Positions 36,067 through 46,049 of a stretch of 64,000 bases of DNA are shown here, piece by piece. The stretch comes from AP-15 sp963814805 (GTDB taxonomy: Bacteria; Pseudomonadota; Alphaproteobacteria; ATCC43930; CGMCC-115725), in contig CAWFER010000006.1 of the NCBI GenBank assembly GCA_963814805.1, positions 62,001 through 126,000 on the forward strand, read 5' to 3'. Position 1 is the first letter of the stretch. The number at the start of each line of letters is the position of its first letter. The notes under the pieces were generated by a model. That model was given only the letters and a program-made list of their open reading frames with translations. It did no database searches and was not told where the DNA came from. The position numbers and the translations under genes were made by a program.

Positions 36067-37026
36067 ATGGATATCCTGTTTGTCACCGCGACGCGCATCG
36101 GCGACGCCGTGCTGTCGACCGGTCTGCTCGCGCACCTGATCGAGCGCTTTCCGCGCGCGCGGCTGACCATCGCCGCCGGGCCGGCAGCGGCCCCACTGTT
36201 CGACGCGGCGCCCGGATGCAAGCGGGTGCTGATCGTCGAAAAGCGGCGCTGGTCGTTGCATTGGCTGCCGCTCTACCGGGCGGTAGCCACCCGGCGTTGG
36301 GATATCGTCGTCGATCTGCGCGGCTCGGCCCTCGCTTGGCTGCTGCGCGCCGGCGAGCGCCGGGTGATGGCCAAAGGCGATGCGAACGAGCACCGCGTGC
36401 GTCAGCTCGGACGCCTTTTCGATCTCGATCCGCCGCCCGGCCCCTTGCTGTGGACCGCACCGCATCACGATCATGCCGCCGCGGCGCTGATTCCATCCGG
36501 CGGCCCGGTGCTGGCGATCGGCCCGGCCGCGAACTGGCGCGGCAAGCAATGGCGCGCCGAACGCTTTGCCGAGCTGGCGCTGCGGCTGACCCGCAGCGAC
36601 GGGCCGTTGCCGCGAGCGCCGGTCGCGGTGCTGGCCGCCGGCCATGAGCGCGCGCAGGCCCAGCCGCTGCTCGACGCGATCCCGGCGGAACGCCGGATCG
36701 ACCTGGTCGGACGGGTCGATCTGTTGACCGCGGCGGCGGCGCTGCGCCGATGCGCGCTGTTCATCGGCAACGACACCGGTCTGATGCACATCGCCGCCGC
36801 CTGCGACACGCCGACCCTGGGACTGTTCGGGCCGAGCCCGAGCCGCCAGTACGCGCCCTGGGGTCCGCGCACCGCCTTCGTGGCGTCGATCGATCCGCCG
36901 GAAGCGATGTTCGGCCCCGGTTTCGACCACCGCACCACCGGCACCCTGATGGACGGGCTCTCGGTCGCTGCGGCCGAGGCGGCGGCGCACCGGCTGTGGG
37001 GCCGGGTCGGGAGCGAAGCGGCGTGA
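36067..37026 (+). CDS. Glycosyltransferase family 9 (heptosyltransferase-like)
   Basis: A 319-residue GT-B enzyme. MDILFVTATRIGDAVLSTGLLAHL opens the acceptor domain, and FIGNDTGLMHIAAACDTPTLGLFGPSPSRQYAPWG is the nucleotide-sugar domain signature of GT9. Members add heptose or similar sugars to the LPS core from the cytoplasmic face of the inner membrane. First gene of a rightward run of glycan genes. Confidence 0.88.
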   Translation: MDILFVTATRIGDAVLSTGLLAHLIERFPRARLTIAAGPAAAPLFDAAPGCKRVLIVEKRRWSLHWLPLYRAVATRRWDIVVDLRGSALAWLLRAGERRVMAKGDANEHRVRQLGRLFDLDPPPGPLLWTAPHHDHAAAALIPSGGPVLAIGPAANWRGKQWRAERFAELALRLTRSDGPLPRAPVAVLAAGHERAQAQPLLDAIPAERRIDLVGRVDLLTAAAALRRCALFIGNDTGLMHIAAACDTPTLGLFGPSPSRQYAPWGPRTAFVASIDPPEAMFGPGFDHRTTGTLMDGLSVAAAEAAAHRLWGRVGSEAA

Positions 37027-37118
37027 ACCGGACCCAGGGAAGTTGCCCGAAGTGTTGGACGCACGAGCGGGCGCCAGTGCAGAACCCGCCGCGTGAAAAA
37101 AAATGGGAGGAGGGACGG

Positions 37119-37439
37119 GTGCACAAATTAGCGTGGGTTCTCACTGCGGCTGCCCTGGCGGGGAGCTTCGCCCGCCCCGCAGCTGCAGAAAAGGTGAAGT
37201 TCGCTCATTTCGCCATCGGTTGCCCGGCCGAGGATGGTCTCATTGCCGTGTACCGGGCCGTGGACCAATCCGCGGATACCATCGAGGCAATTGTCAACCA
37301 TTACGACTGCCAGATGTTCGAAAAGGGTGTCCAACTGACGCTTATCTCCCATAATGCCTTAGTCTCTGTCGTTGACAGGCCGCGCGTATTTTCAAAAGAC
37401 GACTGGCTATATGTCCGGACCATCGACCTGGAGCACTAG
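37119..37439 (+). CDS. Small secreted protein, unknown function
   Basis: A 106-residue protein starting at GTG 37119 behind GGAGGAGGG. Residues 1-24 are a signal peptide (HKLAWVLTAAALAGSFARPAAA). The mature part begins EKVKFAHFAIGCPAEDGL and has two cysteines (near residues 36 and 68) that could form a disulfide. No known domain. Its codon use is less GC-biased than the adjoining glycosyltransferases and its place inside the glycan cluster is odd. Confidence 0.6.
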   Translation: MHKLAWVLTAAALAGSFARPAAAEKVKFAHFAIGCPAEDGLIAVYRAVDQSADTIEAIVNHYDCQMFEKGVQLTLISHNALVSVVDRPRVFSKDDWLYVRTIDLEH

Positions 37440-37470
37440 CGGCCAGGCCGCCGGGAACGGAGCGGAAGGC

Positions 37471-38331
37471 GTGAACCGGGTGCGGCTCTCGGCCCTCGTC
37501 GTCGTCCATGACGAGGAGGATCAGCTGGCCCAATGCCTGTCCTGCCTCGGGTTTGCCGACGAGATCGTCGTCGTGCTCGACCGCTGTCATGACCGCTCGC
37601 GCGACATCGCGCTCGGCTTTACCGATCGCCTGGTTGAAGGGGCCTGGGAGCGCGAGGGGCCGCGCCGGCACGCCGGGATCGACGCCTGCCGGGGCGAATG
37701 GATCCTCGAGATCGACGCCGACGAGCGGGCGACGCCAGAGCTCGCCGCGGAAATCGGGCGGGTGGTGGCCGCCTCGCCGGCCGCGTGGCATCTGGTCCCG
37801 GTCGACAATTTCATCGGCGCGCGGCTGGTGCGCTGGGGCTGGGGGGCCTCGTTCGGGCGCTCGGCGCATGCCGGCCTCTATCGCAAGGGCGCCAAGCTGT
37901 GGGGCGAGCAGCGGGTCCATCCGGCGGTGTCGCTGTCGGGCGAGCAGGGCGCGGCGCTGTCCGCGCCGATCCTGCATTACGTCGACCGCGACATCTCGGA
38001 CATGCTGCGCCGGCTCGACCGCTACACCAGCGCGCGGGCGCAGGATCTGCGCGACAGCGGCGACATCGGCAGCTATGGCCGCAACCTGCGCCGCATCCCG
38101 TCGCGCTTTTGGAAATGCTATATCGGCCGCAGGGGATATCGCGAGGGGCAATGGGGCTTTGTCATCGCCTTGTGCGCGGCGCTCTACCCGATTCTCTCCT
38201 ATCTGAAGGCGCGGCTCGAAGCCCCTCGCCCCAACCCCCTCGCCACATGCAAAGAGAGCGCGTGGCCCAAGCGCGACGGCGCCAGCCGGCCGCAGCCAAA
38301 GCTCGAAGCGAAATTGTCCGAACCCCGGTGA
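37471..38331 (+). CDS. Glycosyltransferase family 2 (WaaE/KdtX-like)
   Basis: A 286-residue GT-A enzyme. ALVVVHDEEDQLAQCLSCL opens the fold, VVVLDRCHDRSRDIA follows, and the metal-binding DxD lies in EIDADERATPELA. This opening and the RHAGIDACRGEWIL segment fit the LPS-core glucosyltransferase type. The start is GTG 37471. The stop overlaps the next gene's ATG (TGATG), so the genes are coupled. Confidence 0.87.
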   Translation: MNRVRLSALVVVHDEEDQLAQCLSCLGFADEIVVVLDRCHDRSRDIALGFTDRLVEGAWEREGPRRHAGIDACRGEWILEIDADERATPELAAEIGRVVAASPAAWHLVPVDNFIGARLVRWGWGASFGRSAHAGLYRKGAKLWGEQRVHPAVSLSGEQGAALSAPILHYVDRDISDMLRRLDRYTSARAQDLRDSGDIGSYGRNLRRIPSRFWKCYIGRRGYREGQWGFVIALCAALYPILSYLKARLEAPRPNPLATCKESAWPKRDGASRPQPKLEAKLSEPR

Positions 38332-39362
38332 TGGCGAGCGTGGTGATGGCCGATGACGGCATCGCCTTTGACGGGGCGATGGCCGAGAGCGCACCGCTCG
38401 GCGGCGCCGAGACCGCTTTTGTGGCGCTCGCCGAGGCGCTGGCCGGGCGCGGCCATCGGGTGGAGGTGCGCAACCGCTGCGCCGCCGCGCTGACCCATAA
38501 GGGCGTGCGCTGGGCGCCGCTGTCGGCGGATATTCCCGAGGCCTGCGATCTCTATATCGGCAACCGCGGGCATCGGGTAATCGGCCTCGTCCGCCGGGCC
38601 GGGCGGCGGCTGTTCTGGCTGCACAACCCGGCCGGTTATTTGCGCAAACCGCGAAATTTGTGGCGGCTCGCCCGCTATCGGCCGCTGCTGGTCGCGACCG
38701 GCGCCTACCACGCGGCGACGATTCCCTCGTGGCTGCCCTGCGCCGGGCGCCGGATCATTCCCTACGGGGTGCTCGACGGTTTTCGCCGAGCGACGCCGCG
38801 CGAGCCGCCGCCGCCGCGCGCGATCTTCACCTCGAACCCGTTGCGCGGGCTCGACTGGCTCCTCGATTTGTGGGTCGCGCGGATCCGCCCCGCGGCGCCC
38901 GGCGCCGAGTTGCACATCTATGCCGGCGGCGCCGTCTACGGCGCGGCCGCCGCGGCAAAGGCAGGTCAAATGGCGGCGATCCTGGCGCATGCCGACGCAC
39001 TCAGCGGCGCCGGAGTGCGCCGTTTCGCGCCGGTCGGGCGCGAAGCGCTAGCGATGGCGTTGACCGGCGCGCGCGCCATGCTCTATCGCGGGGATCCCGG
39101 CGAGACCTTTTGCCTGGCCTTGGCCGAGGCGCAGGCGATGGGCGTGCCGGCGGTGGTGACATCCTTGGGCGCCGTCGGCGAGCGGGTTCGCGACGGCGTC
39201 AGCGGGCGGGTGGCGCCGGACGACGAGGCGTTTGCCGCCGCCGCGGTCGCGGCGATCGGCGACGACGCGCTGTGGCGGCGCTGGCATCTGGGCGCGCTCG
39301 AACATCAGCGCGGGTTGAGCTGGGACGCGGTGGCCGGTCATTTCGAGACTTTGATCCGGTGA
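38331..39362 (+). CDS. Glycosyltransferase family 4-like protein
   Basis: A 343-residue GT-B protein. Nucleotide-sugar domain features are AIFTSNPLRGLDWLLDLW and the glutamate-rich GDPGETFCLALAEAQAMGVPAV. The first domain reads MAESAPLGGAETAFVALAEALAGRGH, the usual acceptor-side loop. Sugar and acceptor are unknown. Coupled at both ends by overlapping start and stop codons. Confidence 0.85.
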   Translation: MASVVMADDGIAFDGAMAESAPLGGAETAFVALAEALAGRGHRVEVRNRCAAALTHKGVRWAPLSADIPEACDLYIGNRGHRVIGLVRRAGRRLFWLHNPAGYLRKPRNLWRLARYRPLLVATGAYHAATIPSWLPCAGRRIIPYGVLDGFRRATPREPPPPRAIFTSNPLRGLDWLLDLWVARIRPAAPGAELHIYAGGAVYGAAAAAKAGQMAAILAHADALSGAGVRRFAPVGREALAMALTGARAMLYRGDPGETFCLALAEAQAMGVPAVVTSLGAVGERVRDGVSGRVAPDDEAFAAAAVAAIGDDALWRRWHLGALEHQRGLSWDAVAGHFETLIR

Positions 39363-40423
39363 CTCGCCGGCTGCTGCAGGCGATCGCGGGGGCGCGTCAC
39401 GGCGGGGCCGAAACATTTTTTGAGCGGCTGGCGATGGCGCTGCAGCGGGCCGGCGAGGCGCAGCGGGTGCTGATCCGCCGCGATCACGCACGCTCGCAAC
39501 GCTTGCGCGACGCCGGGGTGGCGCTGGCCGAGCTGCGCTTCGGCGGCCCGTTCGATTTCGGCGCCCGGTTTGCCTTTCGCCGCGAGATCGTGGATTGGCG
39601 GCCGGATATCGTGCTGACCTGGATGAGCCGGGCGACCCGGCTTTGCCCGCGCGGCGATTTCGTGCATGTTGCCCGGCTCGGAGGGTACTACGATTTGAAA
39701 TATTATCGGCGCTGCGATCACCTGATCGGCAACACCCGCGCCATCGTCGATTATGCCGTGGCTGCCGGGTGGCCGCGCGACCGGATCGATTACCTGCCGA
39801 ATTTTGTGCCCGATGCGCGCGCCGCAGCCTCCAAAGACGCCGCCGCAACCATGCTTGTAAAGCCGCCGATGGCGCTCGCGCTCGGCCGCCTGCATCCGAA
39901 TAAGGGGTTTGCCTTGCTGCTCGCGGCGCTGGCCAAGACGCGCGATGTTCGCCTGGCGATCGCTGGCGACGGGCCGTTGCGCGGGCCGCTCGAGCAGCTG
40001 GCGGGCGGTTTGGGGATTGCCGAGCGGGTCAGCTTTCTCGGCTGGCGCGAGGACGTGCCGGAGCTGCTGGCGAACGCCGACCTTCTCGTCTGCCCATCCT
40101 TGCACGAGCCGTTGGGCAATATCGTGATCGAGGCGTGGTCGGCCGGATTGCCGGTCGTCGCCACCGCCAGCGACGGGCCGGCGGCACTGATCGAGGCCGA
40201 GGTCAGCGGGCTTCTGGTGCCGCTTCCGGATCAGCCGGGCGGCGGTGCGCGGGCATTGGCCGAGGCGATCGAGCGCGTCGTCGCCGACCCTGCACTGAGC
40301 AGCCGGCTCGCCGAGGCGGGTCGCCGCGCTTACGAGGCCGAGTTTACCGAGACGGCGGTGGTCGCCCGCTATCGCGGCTTTTTCGACCGACTAACGCCCC
40401 GATGTGCGGCATCGCGGGGCTGA
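39359..40423 (+). CDS. Glycosyltransferase family 4 protein
   Basis: A 354-residue GT-B enzyme starting at GTG 39359 (GTGA overlap). IAGARHGGAETFFERLAMAL is the acceptor loop, LALGRLHPNKGFALLLAAL the start of the donor domain, and CPSLHEPLGNIVIEAWSAGLPVVAT contains the conserved E-x7-E retaining motif. Likely extends an envelope polysaccharide. It overlaps the start of the AsnB gene by 22 bases. Confidence 0.9.
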   Translation: MTRRLLQAIAGARHGGAETFFERLAMALQRAGEAQRVLIRRDHARSQRLRDAGVALAELRFGGPFDFGARFAFRREIVDWRPDIVLTWMSRATRLCPRGDFVHVARLGGYYDLKYYRRCDHLIGNTRAIVDYAVAAGWPRDRIDYLPNFVPDARAAASKDAAATMLVKPPMALALGRLHPNKGFALLLAALAKTRDVRLAIAGDGPLRGPLEQLAGGLGIAERVSFLGWREDVPELLANADLLVCPSLHEPLGNIVIEAWSAGLPVVATASDGPAALIEAEVSGLLVPLPDQPGGGARALAEAIERVVADPALSSRLAEAGRRAYEAEFTETAVVARYRGFFDRLTPRCAASRG

Positions 40424-42180
40424 TGACCCACGACGGCGCGCCGCCGCCCGCGGCGCCGCTGCGGACCATGGGCGCGGCCTTGCGCCATCGCGGCCCCGAC
40501 GGCGATGGCCAGTACCGCAGCGGCGATGTCGGCATGGCGCAGACGAGGCTCGCGATCATCGATCTGGCAACCGGCGACCAGCCGCTTTACGAGCCGGGCG
40601 GGGCCGCGCTGATCGCCAACGCGGAGATCTACAACTACATCGAACTGCGCGAGAAATTGCGCGGCGCGCGGCCGCTGGCGTTCTCGACCCAATCGGATTG
40701 CGAGCTGCCGTTGCATCTCTACCGACGCCATGGACTCGACTTTACCCAGCATTTGCGCGGCATGTACGCCGTGGCGCTGCACGATCCGGGCGCCGGTCGC
40801 TTGGTGCTAGCCCGCGACCCGTTCGGCATCAAGCCCCTTTATTACGCCGAAACGCAGCACGGCTTTGCCTTTGCCTCCGAGCCGGGCGCGCTGATCGCGG
40901 CCGGCGTCGTCGCCGCCCGGCTTGAGCGCCGGGTGCGCAACGAGCTATTACAAATGCAGTTCACCACCGGGCGCGACACGATCTTTGCCGGGATCAGCCG
41001 GGTATTGCCCGGCGAGACCGTGGTCGTGCGCCAGGGCCGGATCGTCGAGCGGCGGCGGCGCGCGGCCTTGCCCGATCACGGCCCGCTGGCGCTGGGCGAA
41101 GACGAAGCGCTGGCCCGGCTCGACGCCGCCTTTGCCGACAGCGTGCGCATCCACCAGCGCGCCGATGTGCCGTTCGGCATGTTTCTATCGGGCGGCATCG
41201 ATTCGACCGCGGTGCTGGCGATGATGGCCCGGCTCGGCGAGCGCCCGGTCAAGGCGTTCACGATCGGCTTTGCCGAGAGCGATGTCGCCGACGAGCGCGC
41301 CGCCGCGCGCACCGCGGCGCAGGCGGTCGGCGCCGAGCATGTCGAGATCCTGTTTTCCGAAACCGATTTCTGGCGAACCTTGCCCGAAATTGTGTCCGCC
41401 GTCGACGACCCGGCAGCCGATTACGCGATGCTGCCGACCTTTGCGCTGGCCCGGGCGGCGCGCGCGGCCGGGCTCAAGGTCATCTTGTCGGGCGAGGGCG
41501 GCGACGAGCTGTTCGGCGGCTATGGCCGCTATCGCAGCGTGCTGCGGCCGTGGTGGGCGGGCGGGCGGCGGCCCCGCGCGCGCGGCGTGCTCGATGATCT
41601 GGGCGTGCTGCGCGGCGAGATCGCCGGCTGGCGCGACGGGATCGCGGCGGCTGAAGTGCATGCCCAAAGTCGCGGCCGCACCTCGCTGCAGGCGGCGCAG
41701 GCGGTCGATTGCGCCGACTGGCTGCCGAACGATCTCTTAACCAAGCTCGACCGCTGCCTGATGGCCCATGGCGCCGAGGGCCGTACGCCGTTTCTCGATC
41801 CCGAGCTGGCGGCGCTGGCGTTTCGCCTGCCGGACGAGCTCAAGATCCGGCGCGGGCTCGGCAAGTGGCTGCTGCGCCGCTGGCTCGCCGAACAGATGCC
41901 GCAAGCCCAGCCGCTCGCCCGCAAGCGCGGCTTCACCGTGCCGGTGGCGCGCTGGATCGCCCGGCGCGCCGAGACGATCGGCCCACTGGTGGCGCGCTCG
42001 CCGGCGGTGCGCGAGCTCTGCCGGCCCGAAGCGGTCGAAGCCCTGTTTGCCGCCGCCGGGCAAAAGCGCGCCGGCCGCGCCGCCTGGAACCTGCTGTTTT
42101 ACGCGCTGTGGCACCGCCATCACATCGAGCGCGCCCCCGCGCCGCCCGACACCGCGTCGGCGCTGGCGGGGACGGGATGA
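40402..42180 (+). CDS. Asparagine synthase (glutamine-hydrolysing) family amidotransferase
   Basis: A 592-residue protein with an N-terminal class II glutaminase (C2 nucleophile in MCGIAGLM; RHRGPDGDGQY; NAEIYNYIELRE) and a C-terminal ATP-pyrophosphatase synthase domain (FLSGGIDSTAVLA, S263; ILSGEGGDELFGGYGRY). AsnB makes asparagine, but paralogs inside glycan clusters such as WbpS-like proteins amidate sugar acids. Overlap with the preceding glycosyltransferase favours a glycan role; this is inference. Confidence 0.9.
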   Translation: MCGIAGLMTHDGAPPPAAPLRTMGAALRHRGPDGDGQYRSGDVGMAQTRLAIIDLATGDQPLYEPGGAALIANAEIYNYIELREKLRGARPLAFSTQSDCELPLHLYRRHGLDFTQHLRGMYAVALHDPGAGRLVLARDPFGIKPLYYAETQHGFAFASEPGALIAAGVVAARLERRVRNELLQMQFTTGRDTIFAGISRVLPGETVVVRQGRIVERRRRAALPDHGPLALGEDEALARLDAAFADSVRIHQRADVPFGMFLSGGIDSTAVLAMMARLGERPVKAFTIGFAESDVADERAAARTAAQAVGAEHVEILFSETDFWRTLPEIVSAVDDPAADYAMLPTFALARAARAAGLKVILSGEGGDELFGGYGRYRSVLRPWWAGGRRPRARGVLDDLGVLRGEIAGWRDGIAAAEVHAQSRGRTSLQAAQAVDCADWLPNDLLTKLDRCLMAHGAEGRTPFLDPELAALAFRLPDELKIRRGLGKWLLRRWLAEQMPQAQPLARKRGFTVPVARWIARRAETIGPLVARSPAVRELCRPEAVEALFAAAGQKRAGRAAWNLLFYALWHRHHIERAPAPPDTASALAGTG

Positions 42181-42236
42181 ACTCTGGCGTTTAGCAGCGG
42201 GCGAGCTGCCCGTCCGCACGCCAAGCGCGACGGCGA

Positions 42237-44541
42237 CTACTCGACCAGCGCCGGCTCTTTGGGCTCGGCCGGGGCCGCCGGCCCCTCCTCGAAGGCGAAG
42301 TCGAGCGCGTCGCCCTCTGGCTTCTTGGTGACGCGCACCACCCCGCCCTTGGCCAGACGCCCGAACAGCAATTCCTCGGCGAGCGGCTTTTTGATGTGCT
42401 CCTGGATCACCCGAGCGAGCGGGCGGGCGCCGAACAATGGGTCGTAGCCCTTTTCGGCGAGCCAGTTGCGGGCCGCCGGATCGAGCTCGATCGCAACGTT
42501 GCGGTCGGCCAGCTGCTCTTCGAGCTGGAGCACGAATTTGTCGACCACCCGCCCGATCGTCTCGGGCGATAGCGCCGCGAACGAGATCGTCGCGTCGAGC
42601 CGGTTGCGGAATTCCGGCGTGAACATGCGATTAATCGCTTCGTGATCGTCGCCGGTGCGGATGCCGCTGCCAAAGCCGATCGCCGGCTTGGCCAGGTCGG
42701 AGGCGCCGGCGTTGGTCGTCATGATCAGGATGACGTTGCGAAAATCGACGTTCTTGCCGTTGTGGTCGGTTAGCTTACCGTAATCCATGACCTGCAGCAG
42801 GATGTTGAACAGATCGGGATGGGCCTTTTCGATTTCGTCGAGCAGCAGCACGCTGTGCGGATGCTGGTCGATCGCGTCGGTCAATAGCCCGCCCTGGTCG
42901 AAGCCGACATAGCCGGGCGGCGCCCCGATCAGCCGCGAGACGGTATGCCGCTCCATATATTCCGACATGTCGAAGCGGGTGATCTCGATGCCGAGGGTGC
43001 GGGCGAGCTGGCGCGCCACCTCGGTCTTGCCGACCCCGGTCGGGCCGGAAAAGAGATAGCTGCCGATCGGCTTTTCGGCGTCGCGCAGGCCGGCGCGGGC
43101 TAGCTTGATCGCCGAGACCAAGGCCTCGATCGCGCTGTCCTGGCCGAACACCATCGTCTTCAGATCGCGATCGAGATTGCGCAGCACCTCGCGATCGTCG
43201 CGCGACACGCTCTTCGGCGGGATCCGCGCCATCGTCGCGATGACCGCCTCGACCTCGCGCGCGGTGATGGTTTTGCGGCGCCGGTTTTCCGGGACCAGCA
43301 TCTGCGCCGCCCCGGACTCGTCGATCACGTCGATCGCCTTATCCGGCAGTTTGCGGTCGCCGATATAGCGATGCGACAGCTCGACCGCGGCGCGCAGCGC
43401 GTCGTTCGTGTAGCGCACCTTGTGATGGCGCTCGTAATATGGCTTGAGGCCGCGCAGGATCTTGATCGAATCCTCGACCGTGGGCTCGTTAACGTCGATC
43501 TTTTGAAAGCGGCGGACCAGCGCCCGGTCCTTCTCGAAATAGTTGCGGTATTCCTTGTAGGTGGTCGAGCCGATGCAGCGGATCACGCCGCCGGCCAATG
43601 CCGGCTTTAGGAGGTTGGAGGCGTCCATCGCCCCGCCGCTGGTCGCCCCGGCGCCGATCACGGTATGGATCTCGTCGATGAACAGGATTGCCCCCGGCTG
43701 CGCTTCGAGCTCGGACAGGACGGCCTTCAGCCGCTCCTCGAAATCGCCGCGATAGCGGGTGCCGGCGAGCAACGCCCCCATGTCGAGGGCGAAGATCGTC
43801 GCATTGACCAGCACCTCAGGCACCTCGCGCTGGACGATGCGGCGCGCCAGCCCCTCGGCGATCGCGGTCTTGCCGACCCCGGGATCGCCGACATAGAGCG
43901 GGTTGTTCTTGGAGCGCCGGCACAGGATCTGGATCGTGCGCTCGACCTCGGCCTCGCGCCCGATCAAGGGGTCGATGCGGCCGCCCTTCGCCTTCTTGTT
44001 CAGATTGACGCAATAGGCGTCGAGCGCGTCATGGCTGCGCTTTTGCGACTTTTCGCCGCGTTCGTCTTCCTCGGCGCCCTGGACCCGGCGGGTTTCCGAA
44101 CGGCCAGGCGCCTTGGCGATGCCGTGCGAGATATAGTTGACCGCGTCGAACCGGGTCATGTCCTGCTCTTGCAGGAAATAAACCGCGTGGCTCTCGCGCT
44201 CGGCGAACATCGCGACCAGCACATTGGCGCCGGTCACCTCTTCGCGGCCCTGAGGACTGGACATGGATGGCGGCGCGCTGCAACACCCGCTGAAAGCTCG
44301 CCGTCGGCTTGGCGTCGTCCTTGTGCGCGGCGACAAGGTTGCCGAGCTCGTTGTCGACATAGGTCAAGACCTCGCGGCGCAGCCGGTCGAGGTCGACGCT
44401 GCACGCGCGCAGCACCGCGACCGCGTCCTGATCCTCAGTCAACGCCAGCAGCAAATGTTCGAGCGTAGCGTATTCATGGCGGCGATCGTTGGCATGGGCC
44501 AGCGCACGATGCAGCGACTTTTCGAGATTGCGTGACAGCAC
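42237..44541 (-). CDS. clpA: ATP-dependent Clp protease ATP-binding subunit ClpA, one frameshift
   Basis: About 768 residues when joined. N-domain: MLSRNLEKSLHRALAHANDR (start 44541) and EYATLEHLLLALTED. Near 44249 an extra G in GGG shifts the frame between AAIHVQSSG and REEVTGANVLVAMFAERES. Then D1 AAA+ (GDPGVGKTAIAEGLA), D2 AAA+ (GPTGVGKTEVARQLA) and the ClpP-binding region. ClpA unfolds proteins for ClpP; ClpS directs it to N-degron substrates. As sequenced, the long frame from 44360 covers all but the first 95 residues or so. Confidence 0.93.
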
Positions 44542-44560
44542 TCCCGCCTTCCTTCCTTGC

Positions 44561-44887
44561 CTAATCCTTTTCCAGCGTACACTGCAGCGGATGCTGGTGC
44601 TGCCGGGCGAAATCCATGACCTGGGTCACCTTGGTCTCAGCCACTTCGTAGGTGTAGACCCCGCATAGTCCGACCCCGCGGCGATGCACGTGGAGCATGA
44701 TGCGGGTCGCCTCCTGCCGGGTCTTCGCGAAAAACCGCTCCAGAATGTGGACGACAAACTCCATCGGCGTGTAATCGTCATTCAGCATCAACACCTTGTA
44801 CATCGACGGCTTTTTCGTCTTCGGCTTGGCCTTGACGACGACGCCGGTACCCGGTCCTTCCTCGCCGCGCTTTCCGTTATCTCTCAT
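44561..44887 (-). CDS. clpS: ATP-dependent Clp protease adaptor ClpS
   Basis: A 108-residue N-recognin. The substrate pocket and ClpA contact are in YKVLMLNDDYTPMEFVVHILERFF and IMLHVHRRGVGLCGVYTYEVAETKV. The N-terminal 25 residues are the flexible tail that enters ClpA. The start at 44887 is chosen at MRDNGKRGEEG, not at the longer in-frame openings. It lies 19 bases upstream of clpA. Confidence 0.95.
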   Translation of the reverse strand: MRDNGKRGEEGPGTGVVVKAKPKTKKPSMYKVLMLNDDYTPMEFVVHILERFFAKTRQEATRIMLHVHRRGVGLCGVYTYEVAETKVTQVMDFARQHQHPLQCTLEKD

Positions 44888-44996
44888 ATCGATTCGGGCC
44901 GATCGCCTTGCTCGTCTTCCGATGATATTGGCTTTCCGCCGGCCCGGAAAAGCATTTTCCGTGATCGGGCGGCAATGCGCGTCTGCCGCGCGTCGC

Positions 44997-45986
44997 CTAC
45001 TCCGCCCGGTAAGGTCGGCGCAGCAGCCGGTCGGTCGTCGCGTCGATCGGTGCGCGATGATGCAACACCGCATCGACCGCCTGGCTCAGCGGCATCTCGA
45101 TCGCGAGCCTGGCCGCCAGTCCGGCGACCGCGGCCGCCGTCGCCACCCCCTCGACGACCGAGCGCCGCCCGGCGAGCGCCGCGCAAGGCTTTGCCCACGG
45201 CCGAGCGCCAAACCCAGCGCATAATTGCGCGACTGCGCGGCGCTGCAGGTCAGGACCAGATCGCCGAGGCCGGAGAGCCCGCGAAAGGTTTCGGCTGCGG
45301 CGCCCAAACCGAGCCCGAGCCGCACCATTTCGGCCAGCCCGCGGGTGATCAGCGCCGCCCGGGCGTTGTCGCCGAGACCGCGCCCGACGACGATGCCGCA
45401 GGCGATCGCCAGCACATTCTTGACCGCGCCGCCGATCTCGCGCGCCGATCGGATCCGCCGATAGATAGGGACGGAACCGACTGCCGCCGAGGGCCGCCAT
45501 AAAACTCTCGGCGAGCGCCGCGTCGGCGCTGGCGATGGTCACCGCAGTCGGCAGGCCGCGGGCGACCTCGACGGCGAAGCTCGGCCCCGACATGACCGCA
45601 AACGGCGAGGCCGGCAACACCTCGAGGCCGATCTGCGACATCATTGCCAGCGAACCCGCCTCGATCCCTTTGGCGCAATGCAGCAGCGGCAATCCCGCCG
45701 GCGCGACGCGTCGCAGCCGCTCGAGCACGGCGCGCAGGAACTGGGCCGGGACGACCAGCAGCGCAGCGTCGGCATCGACCACCGCCGCCTCGAGGTCGCC
45801 GCTGGCGCCGACCGCCGGGTCGAGGGCGACGCCGGGGAGATAAAACGGATTTTCGTGCTGCTCGCCGATCGCGGCAACCACATCCGGGTCGCGCGCCCAC
45901 AACATTGGACTCGATCCGGCGCGTCTGGCGACGATCGCCAGCGCCGTTCCCCAGGCGCCGGCGCCGATGATCGCGAGGCGCTTCAT
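44997..45986 (-). CDS. gpsA: Glycerol-3-phosphate dehydrogenase [NAD(P)+], two compensating frameshifts
   Basis: A 329-residue enzyme making sn-glycerol-3-phosphate for phospholipids. LAIIGAGAWGTALAIVARR is the NAD fold, and SGPSFAVEVARGLPTAV is conserved. Between about 45440 (one extra base) and 45182 (one missing base) the correct protein is in another frame: KNVLAIACGIVVGRGLGDNARAAL and GLSGLGDLVLTC, holding the catalytic Lys. The overall frame is open, so an automatic call would give a full-length but partly wrong protein. Confidence 0.92.
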   Translation of the reverse strand: MKRLAIIGAGAWGTALAIVARRAGSSPMLWARDPDVVAAIGEQHENPFYLPGVALDPAVGASGDLEAAVVDADAALLVVPAQFLRAVLERLRRVAPAGLPLLHCAKGIEAGSLAMMSQIGLEVLPASPFAVMSGPSFAVEVARGLPTAVTIASADAALAESFMAALGGSRFRPYLSADPIGARDRRRGQECAGDRLRHRRRARSRRQRPGGADHPRAGRNGAARARFGRRSRNLSRALRPRRSGPDLQRRAVAQLCAGFGARPWAKPCAALAGRRSVVEGVATAAAVAGLAARLAIEMPLSQAVDAVLHHRAPIDATTDRLLRRPYRAE

Positions 45987-46049
45987 CGAACCCGGCCCTC
46001 GGGAGCCCGAGCAGCTTGGGCCCGATGCCCGACCGGTCCAGCCGGACGC

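Noticed and set aside
42190..42215. Terminator hairpin between the convergent asnB-like and clpA genes
   Set aside because: The stem is only about five pairs and there is no T tract.
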